Below are positions 7,246-13,294 of a stretch of 38,850 bases of DNA, one piece after another. This DNA comes from Clostridia bacterium. Its GTDB lineage: Bacteria > Bacillota > Clostridia > Christensenellales > Aristaeellaceae. Where the stretch lies: the NCBI GenBank assembly GCA_017470095.1, contig JAFUFC010000020.1, positions 1 to 38,850 of the forward strand, in the 5' to 3' direction. A program made the translations under genes and the position numbers. Under the pieces are notes generated by a model. The model searched no databases and was not told where the DNA came from. It saw only the letters and a list, made by a program, of their open reading frames with translations. The stretch's first letter is position 1. Each line of letters starts with the position of its first letter.

Positions 7246-9114
7246 TTACTTGGCAGCGGCGGCGTTTTCGCCGGCTACCTTGCCGTAGTAGAAGATTTCC
7301 GCATAGTTATCGCCATGGACGCGATCCGCGCCTTCCAGACCGCCGGTCACTTCGCCAGCGGCGTACAGGCCGTTGATGACCTGGCCGTTGGTATCCAGCA
7401 CATGCGCGTTCTCGTCGATCACTAGGCCGCCCATGGTCTGCTGCACCTTGTTGGCGTATTTCACGATGGCGAAGGGAGCCGTTTCGATCTTGCCCGCAAA
7501 ATTGGTGCGGCCAAAATCAGGATCGAAGCCTGCATCCACATAAGAATTGAATTTATCCACGGTTTCCCTCAAGGCAGCGGGATCCAGCCCGGCCATTTCA
7601 GCCACTTCTTCCAGGGTGTCCGCGATGAACACGGATTTCTTGGGGGCCATGCCGCCCTGCCAACGCTCGGCAGATTCGGCGTCACCCACCAGATAGTAGA
7701 ACTGGCCTTCCTCTTGACGGGCCGCCAGGGTCACGGCGTCATAGGGTCCCAGCTGGGAATCGTCCGCAATGCGCTGGGAAGCGGCATTCACAGTCATCTT
7801 GGCTGCGCTGGCCGTCATGATGGAGGGAACCAGAGCGAAGTCTTCCAGCGCCGGGAAGGGGAACACCTGGATGAACTGCATGTCAACGGTATCCGCGCCG
7901 ATGGCTTGGGCCATCAGAATGCCAAGGCCCGTCGCGCCTTTGCCTTCAGAGGAAGGCGTATCCTCCGTGATTGCATAGCGGTTATCGTATTTGGCAATCA
8001 TTTCAGGGTTGGAGCCGAAGCCGCCGGTGGCCAGAATGACGCCGTTGTTGGCCGTGTAAGTCACTTCATTGCCATCCTTGTCTTGGGCAATCACACCGAC
8101 GGCCTTGCCATTTTCCACGATCAGGGAGGTGGCAGTCGTATTGTAATCAATGCGCACACCCTTGCTGACAGCGTTTTCTACCATAGCGTTGGTGAAGCCC
8201 ACACCCTCGCCGTTGGGCGTCAGAGAACGGATATCGAAGGGCTTGTCCTCAAAGGTGACGCCGGAGTCCAGCAGGAAGTTGTACACGTCCATGGTGTTCT
8301 CATAGGCGGGCCGGGTCAGGTTCAGGAAAGCATGGGCTTCCACGCCGTCCCGATCGGGGCCAGGGGTCAGGATCACGTTCACATAGTGCTCGATCAGCAT
8401 CCTCTCCACGGTATCAAAGTCCGTGGTATCATCGCTGGCCAGGTATTCCTTCACCTGCTCCTGCAAAGTCACCAGCACATCGGCGTATTCACCGAAATCA
8501 GCGGGATCATAGGTCGGGAAGGCTTTGAGCCGCTCTTCCAGCTCTTCATTGCGCTGGCCGGGTACATTGTCCCATTCGGGATTGATCACAGAGTAATGCA
8601 CAGCGGAAATCTTGGCAGTGCCGCCCGCGCTTTCCTGGCTCTCCAGGATAATCACGCTAACGCCCTGGTTAGCGGCACTGATGGCAGCAGCCAAACCGGC
8701 GCCGCCAGCGCCCACTACGATCACATCCGCTTGGTTGCCTTCCACGGCGGTAACCGCATTGGCAGTCTCGGCTTTGCCCTGGGCCTGATCCAGCGCGGAC
8801 TGCACAGCCGTGATCACGGCGTTGCTGGTGGCGGTAGCGCCGGAAATGCTGTCGATTTCAGCGCCTTGGGCAGCCAGAATGGCAGCCTTGTATTCGTCGG
8901 CATGTGCGCCGCCGATTTCCGGTGTTTCATTGGATACGTCGATTTGCACATCGGTAATGCTGTTTTCATCGACGGTTACGGTCACGGTCACTTCGCCAAT
9001 GCCAGCTCCCTTACCGGTGTAGATGCCGGGGGTATAGAGGCTGCCTTCCGCAAACGCGGTAAGAGTCCCGACCATCAGCAGCAGCGCCAGGAAAATTGCC
9101 AGAATCTTTTTCAT
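7246..9114 (-). CDS. secreted FMN/FAD-dependent reductase (flavocytochrome c / urocanate reductase-like)
   Basis: The 622-residue product has a signal peptide (residues 1-23), an FMN-binding domain (about 25-110) with a SGAT motif at 91-94 where ApbE-type flavinylation of the threonine is expected, then an FAD-binding-2 domain starting with GAGGAGLAAA. The C-terminus carries GGLEGADRVHGDN before the final FAD-contact segment. No haem CxxCH motif is seen. Relatives reduce fumarate, urocanate or similar enoates outside the cell with electrons from a membrane flavin chain (family knowledge). The usual catalytic HPT motif appears here as FPF (in QVFPFP), and the typical RGEG arginine motif is not found, so the substrate probably differs from fumarate. 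It starts 24 bases after the secreted protein gene. Confidence 0.85.
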   Translation of the reverse strand: MKKILAIFLALLLMVGTLTAFAEGSLYTPGIYTGKGAGIGEVTVTVTVDENSITDVQIDVSNETPEIGGAHADEYKAAILAAQGAEIDSISGATATSNAVITAVQSALDQAQGKAETANAVTAVEGNQADVIVVGAGGAGLAAAISAANQGVSVIILESQESAGGTAKISAVHYSVINPEWDNVPGQRNEELEERLKAFPTYDPADFGEYADVLVTLQEQVKEYLASDDTTDFDTVERMLIEHYVNVILTPGPDRDGVEAHAFLNLTRPAYENTMDVYNFLLDSGVTFEDKPFDIRSLTPNGEGVGFTNAMVENAVSKGVRIDYNTTATSLIVENGKAVGVIAQDKDGNEVTYTANNGVILATGGFGSNPEMIAKYDNRYAITEDTPSSEGKGATGLGILMAQAIGADTVDMQFIQVFPFPALEDFALVPSIMTASAAKMTVNAASQRIADDSQLGPYDAVTLAARQEEGQFYYLVGDAESAERWQGGMAPKKSVFIADTLEEVAEMAGLDPAALRETVDKFNSYVDAGFDPDFGRTNFAGKIETAPFAIVKYANKVQQTMGGLVIDENAHVLDTNGQVINGLYAAGEVTGGLEGADRVHGDNYAEIFYYGKVAGENAAAAK

Positions 9115-9138
9115 GCGTTTTGTCCTCTCCTCATGCCA

Positions 9139-9996
9139 TTATTCCAGGGTCAGACCGGACAGATCAAAGGTATACACCAGGTCGGGGGCATTCTCATAAT
9201 GAATGGTCACTTCCAGGGAAGCACCGTCGCTGACCGGCAGCACACCGCTGAGGAAGGGATCGGCGATCACCATATCGCCAATCTTGAACAGCTCCTGACG
9301 GATGAAAGCATCCATGCCGTCCTTCGCGTCCGCTTCGCCGTTGCCGTTGATTTCGGTGCCGGTGATGGCGATTTCTTCCTTCGCAACGCCCTTGATCATC
9401 CAGGGCAGGAAATGGGTGCCTTCGCTCTGGCCGACAGAAGCGGCGTCAATGGGTTTCAGGGTGCCCGTCACGGTGACGGTGTAATGGATGGCTTCTTCGG
9501 TGGTTTCGGTGCGTTCATGGGCCAGGGAAATATTCTCGGCATATTCCGCCACGCGGGCATAATCAGCCGGGTACACCGATTCGTAGGTATCGTTCAGCAC
9601 CATCACCTTGGGCGCTTCCACGCGATAGCCATGGGTGTTTTCGGATACTTCGTCGCCCACCTTGGCCCGCACCACATAATTGCCGATCATCCGGGGTGTG
9701 CCATCCACATACGCATCGTCGGCTTCTTCCACACCTTTGTACTGGAAGGTCACTTCCTCCGCGGCTTCGCCGTCCTTGGCAGCGACGAAAACCTTGGTTA
9801 CGTTGTTGTTCATGCTCAGGAATTCAGCAGCCAGATCGTCGCCCACCATGTACCAATAGTGGGTATCCGGGCTTTCAATGCCCTCTTTAGCTTCCGGGTT
9901 GATTTCCAGGCTCACTTCGGCCAACGCAGCAGCGCCGAACAGGGAAGAAATTCCCATCGCAGCCGCCAGGGAGAACGCCAACATCTTCTTTTTCAT
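9139..9996 (-). CDS. secreted hypothetical protein upstream of the flavin reductase
   Basis: A 285-residue protein with a clear signal peptide (MKKKMLAFSLAAAMGISS, then LAEV). I chose the ATG at 9996; the ATG at 10002 gives two more residues and lies closer to GAGGAG. The mature part is acidic and beta-rich with no motif I recognise and no membrane anchor or sortase signal. It has its own promoter (10058-10086) and is followed at 24 bases by the FMN/FAD reductase, so it may be an extracellular partner or substrate-binding component of that enzyme. This is inference from position only. Confidence 0.75.
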   Translation of the reverse strand: MKKKMLAFSLAAAMGISSLFGAAALAEVSLEINPEAKEGIESPDTHYWYMVGDDLAAEFLSMNNNVTKVFVAAKDGEAAEEVTFQYKGVEEADDAYVDGTPRMIGNYVVRAKVGDEVSENTHGYRVEAPKVMVLNDTYESVYPADYARVAEYAENISLAHERTETTEEAIHYTVTVTGTLKPIDAASVGQSEGTHFLPWMIKGVAKEEIAITGTEINGNGEADAKDGMDAFIRQELFKIGDMVIADPFLSGVLPVSDGASLEVTIHYENAPDLVYTFDLSGLTLE

Positions 9997-10057
9997 GTTC
10001 ATGGACTCCTCTCTTTTATTGCATTTGATGGAGATTGCTCCACCAAATTGTACAATC

Positions 10058-10086
10058 ATTGTAATTCTTCCAATCGGCTTGATCAA
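10058..10086 (-). promoter_or_regulatory. sigma-A promoter of the secreted-protein/reductase unit
   Basis: On the minus strand TTGATC (10086-10081) and TACAAT (10063-10058) are 17 bases apart. It lies about 55 bases before the secreted-protein start and downstream of the MATE terminator. Confidence 0.65.
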
Positions 10087-10122
10087 ACCGAATATCGCCG
10101 TTATTGTTGCAAAAATCGGGAT

Positions 10123-10152
10123 AAAAAATCCCGGAAGCATGACGCTTCCGGG
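10123..10152 (-). terminator. rho-independent terminator after the MATE gene
   Basis: Reading the minus strand, CCCGGAAGC and GCTTCCGGG (10152-10144 and 10138-10130) form a perfect 9-bp stem around GTCAT, followed by A and then six T (10128-10123). It lies 16 bases after the MATE stop at 10169, separating that gene from the reductase unit. Confidence 0.9.
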
Positions 10153-10168
10153 CAAAGGAGGAGAGGAT

Positions 10169-11572
10169 TTACGTGGGGTTTGCTTTCAGTTCCCGGTAGG
10201 TGCGAAGGATCACGATCAGGGACAAAACGAACGTGAGTACATCAGCCACCGGGAAGGAATACAACACGCCGTTCAGCGCGAAAAGCAAGGGCAGGAGGAT
10301 AGGCAGGAAAACGCCGAAGATAATTTCACGCACCAGCGATAAGATCATGGATTCCTTGGCCTTGCCCAGCGCCTGGAGGAAAATGAACGTACCCTTATTG
10401 ACCATAGCCAAGGGCATCATGCACAGGTAAATGCGGAAGCAGCGGATGGCAAACTGGGTATAGTATTCGCTTTCATTGGCCGCGCCGAAAATATTGATCA
10501 GCCCTTTCGGAAATACCTCCACGATGAACAGGGCGATGCAGCCAATGATAGCCTCCGCCGCCAGCAGATAGGTGAACAGCGTTTTTACGCGGTCCTTCCG
10601 CTGGGCGCCGATGTTGAACCCCACCACCGGGATGCAGCCTGCCGACAGGCCCACGGAAATGGAGATGGCAATCTGGAAGAATTTCATCACAATGCCCAGC
10701 ACAGCCAGGGGAATTTGGGTGTATCCCGCCTGCCCAAATACGGGATCCAGTGCGCCCCACTTGGCGGTGGAATTCTGCACGGCGGCCATGGACACCACCA
10801 GGCTGGCCTGGCTCAGGAAACTGGTGATGCCCAGGGGGAGATACTGCTTCATCAGGTCGGGGTACATGCCAAAGCTCTTTTTCTCCAGCTTCACGGCCTT
10901 CATGTGGCACAGATACCAAATCGCCAGCACAGCGGTCAAAATCTGGCCAATCACGGTGGCAATGGCCGCGCCCATCATGCCCATGTGCATGGGATAAATA
11001 AACAGCCAATCCAGGAAAATGTTGGTGACGGCCCCGGCCACGGTAGAGATCATGGCGAAGCGGGGGCTGCCATCCGAGCGGATGATGGGGTTCATGGCCT
11101 GGCCGAACATGTAGAAGGGGATGCCCAGGGTAATCCAGAAGAAGTATTCTTTGGCCAGCTTGAAGGTTTCCTCATTCACCCGGCCGCCGAACAGCGTCAG
11201 GATGGAATCGGACAAAAGAAGGTATACCAGCGTTACGATGATACTGGAACCTACGGTCAGCACCACTGCGTTGCCGATGGTTTTATGGGCGTCGCTTTGG
11301 TTTTTCTGTCCCAGCAAGATGCTCACAAAGGCACAGGCGCCGTCGCCGATCATGACGGCGATGGCCAAGGCAAACACCGTCATGGGGAATACGGTGGTGT
11401 TGGCAGCGTTGCCGAAGGAACCCAGGTAATCAGCATTGGCGATGTAGATTTGGTCTACAATGTTATACAGCGCCGCCACCACCAAGGAGATGATGCAGGG
11501 AATGGCAAACTTGCGCATCAGCTTGCCGGGCTTTTCTTTGACCAGGAAATCGTTGGATCTCAGTTCAGACAT
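10169..11572 (-). CDS. MATE family efflux transporter (MepA-like)
   Basis: A 467-residue polytopic protein with the MATE signature LYNIVDQIYIAN in helix 1, a GAVTNIFLDWLF segment and GFNIGAQRKDRV in the second half. It is a different subgroup from the MATE at 5831 and closer in style to the MATE-kinase fusion, whose N-terminus also has LVKEK-like and KFxVPCI stretches. The ATG at 11572 is fixed by GGAGG at 11586-11582. The gene has its own promoter and a leader terminator hairpin directly before the ribosome binding site, so its expression is probably conditional. Cargo is unknown. Confidence 0.9.
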   Translation of the reverse strand: MSELRSNDFLVKEKPGKLMRKFAIPCIISLVVAALYNIVDQIYIANADYLGSFGNAANTTVFPMTVFALAIAVMIGDGACAFVSILLGQKNQSDAHKTIGNAVVLTVGSSIIVTLVYLLLSDSILTLFGGRVNEETFKLAKEYFFWITLGIPFYMFGQAMNPIIRSDGSPRFAMISTVAGAVTNIFLDWLFIYPMHMGMMGAAIATVIGQILTAVLAIWYLCHMKAVKLEKKSFGMYPDLMKQYLPLGITSFLSQASLVVSMAAVQNSTAKWGALDPVFGQAGYTQIPLAVLGIVMKFFQIAISISVGLSAGCIPVVGFNIGAQRKDRVKTLFTYLLAAEAIIGCIALFIVEVFPKGLINIFGAANESEYYTQFAIRCFRIYLCMMPLAMVNKGTFIFLQALGKAKESMILSLVREIIFGVFLPILLPLLFALNGVLYSFPVADVLTFVLSLIVILRTYRELKANPT

Positions 11573-11588
11573 AGAAGCTTTCCTCCAT

Positions 11589-11647
11589 AAAAAATATACA
11601 TGCGGCCATTGCGTATCGTATCTGCGCAAAGGCTCGCATGTATCGTG
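11589..11647 (-). promoter_or_regulatory. leader attenuator of the MATE gene
   Basis: On the minus strand ATACATGCG (11643-11635) pairs with CGCATGTAT (11604-11596). The stem continues inward through GCC/GGC and TTGCG/CGCAA, with only a bulged A and a T-T mismatch, and ends in a loop containing ATACGATA. Six T follow (11594-11589), then the GGAGG site. It thus forms an intrinsic terminator ending just before the Shine-Dalgarno. The first 13 bases (CACGATACATGCG) are identical to those of the carD leader, and the inner TTTGCG and ACGATAC elements also recur. Confidence 0.65.
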
Positions 11648-11655
11648 TCATACGT

Positions 11656-11685
11656 ATTGTAATCGATGCGGGACATTTTTGTCCA
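11656..11685 (-). promoter_or_regulatory. sigma-A promoter of the MATE gene
   Basis: On the minus strand TGGACA (11685-11680) and TACAAT (11661-11656) are 18 bases apart. The transcript would begin at about 11649, at the first bases of the attenuator element. Apart from this promoter and the attenuator, 11573-11703 holds nothing. Confidence 0.6.
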
Positions 11686-11703
11686 TGGCGAGACAGGCGT
11701 GAA

Positions 11704-12180
11704 TCAACCCGGATTTTCCATTTCAAAGGTAGGCAGGGCTTTATAGGCTTTTACAGTCAGGCAGGAACAGGCGCCTGTTCCCGCAAGGCCCAGAAGCACC
11801 AGTAAATCCAGCCATCCTGTCCAATTCTGAAAACAGGAAACGATGGCGGCAATCACCGCTGCGCCTGTCAGGATGATGTGAAACAGGCAGGACAGGCGGA
11901 TGAAATGATCAATGCCTTGAAATTCCCGCTGGTACAACTGGTCCTTTGCCCTGCAAAACCGCATGATGCCAATAATTTCCACCGCCAGGGCGACCGGCGC
12001 TGCCGTAGCCGCAAAGGATACCCAGTTGTGCCGCGTCACACCGGTGGGAACCAGGCCGCAGGCCAGGGACAGGATCACATTGATCCCGGCCCACAGCAGC
12101 ATCCGCCGCTTGGTTTGCTGGATGGCGCCCTCCGGGGCGTTCCAGCCGTACCATTTGGTATTGGTGATCAATCTCGGCAT
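11704..12180 (-). CDS. small integral membrane protein, unknown function
   Basis: A 158-residue protein with about four hydrophobic segments (around residues 28-45, 52-72, 95-115 and 122-142) separated by short charged loops. No catalytic or transport motif is recognisable. It begins 15 bases after the amidohydrolase remnant on the same strand, so it was probably the last gene of an operon with the two hydrolases. No terminator is seen between its stop and the MATE promoter region. Confidence 0.65.
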   Translation of the reverse strand: MPRLITNTKWYGWNAPEGAIQQTKRRMLLWAGINVILSLACGLVPTGVTRHNWVSFAATAAPVALAVEIIGIMRFCRAKDQLYQREFQGIDHFIRLSCLFHIILTGAAVIAAIVSCFQNWTGWLDLLVLLGLAGTGACSCLTVKAYKALPTFEMENPG

Positions 12181-12195
12181 GATCGTCCCTCCCGC

Positions 12196-12724
12196 TTACA
12201 GATGATACAGCCGTTCCGCGTTGCCGTGCAGGATCAGTTCTTTGTCCTCATCGGAAATATCCAGCCCACGCACAAAGTTCGCGCCCTCCAGCAGCCACAC
12301 GGGTCGCACAGGGTAGGAGGTGCCAAACAGGATATGATCGGGCCCCAGCGCCTTCACCGCGCATTCCAGCTGATCCTTGCCCCAGGGCTGGGCGTGGCTC
12401 ATCTCGAAATACACATTGTTTTTCAGCTGTTCAACGATCAATTCGTTGTCATCCTTGAACCGGCTCACTGCTTCCTTGACCTTGGGCTTCTTGGGGAACC
12501 ACAGGCTGGTGTAGGAAAAGAACCCGCCGCCCAGCATGGAATGCACCAGCTTTATGTTGGGATACTTGGTGAAGAAGCCGCTGAACAATTCCCGGCCAAT
12601 GGCGGTGGCCTGGTCGATGCAGCGGCCATAGCTGCGCCGCAGGTTGGTATAGGCCGTCAGGCTGACAAACTGTACCGGCACCGGCGTATGATGCATATAG
12701 CAGATCACTTTACGCTCGTTGAGT
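12196..12724 (-). pseudogene. amidohydrolase, C-terminal fragment
   Basis: The frame encodes about 170 residues resembling the C-terminal half of an amidohydrolase-2 (TIM-barrel, ACMSD-like) enzyme. Features are a KLVHSMLGGG strand, an EMSHAQPWG stretch and ILFGTSYPVRP near the end, where relatives usually have GSDYP. The N-terminal barrel half with the HxH metal site is missing. Homology-like sequence begins at about 12724, where the frame meets the broken metallo-beta-lactamase-fold gene out of register. An internal ATG at 12696 could start a 167-residue product, but it would lack the active site. Confidence 0.65.
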
Positions 12725-13294
12725 AGTATTGATGGGCTTGCCAAAGGGCATGCCCAGTTCATCCCCGGCAAACAGGATGCGGCCCGCCTTATCCAGCAGC
12801 ATGATGCTGCCCACGGCGTGATCGGGGGCCTTGAATACCAATAGATCCCGGCCCTTCAAGGGAATAATGTCGCCATCCTCCACGATTTGCACGGTGTAAT
12901 TGCGGGGAAAGCGGATGCCCTCAAAGCTGGGAAAGGGGATCGTTGCCAGCGGCACGGATTCCGCGGCCATATACACCAAATCAAACAGGCCATCCAGGGC
13001 TGTATGGTCGAAATGATGATGGGTATTGATGATCCGCGGCACCGGGTGGCCGATCAGCTGCTCGCAGTATTCCCGGATGTTGCCCGCGCCGTAGCCGCTG
13101 TCAATCAGGATAGCGTCGCCATCTTCTCCTTCCAGCAGATAGGAAAAATCCCCGTCGGACAGGATTTGCCACGTTTTCGGCGCAATTTCCTTCACCCGGT
13201 AATAGGGCTCGCTCATGGGCGTGCGGTTGCCCTCCTCGTCCTCCAGCAAAATGTTGCTTTTGCAGGAAAAATCAAACGGTTTTTTCTCGCTCAT
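12710..13294 (-). pseudogene. metallo-beta-lactamase-fold hydrolase, N-terminal part
   Basis: The frame begins at ATG 13294 with AGAGG upstream and runs 194 residues. It contains the MBL-fold strand ILIDSGYG, the metal motif NTHHHFDH and a later FKAPDHAVGS segment with the next metal histidine, then LFAGDELGMPFGKPI before a stop. Related enzymes continue about 80-120 residues with a last metal histidine, which is absent. At the stop the frame meets the amidohydrolase remnant, so a deletion (or assembly join) removed the 3' end. Its ATG overlaps the stop of the giant element gene (ATGA), probably a by-product of the nearby element junction. Confidence 0.7.

Noticed and set aside
7714-10236. 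840-codon plus-strand open frame
   Set aside because: It lies opposite the FAD reductase and secreted-protein genes and is rich in His and Gly, as expected for an antisense shadow.
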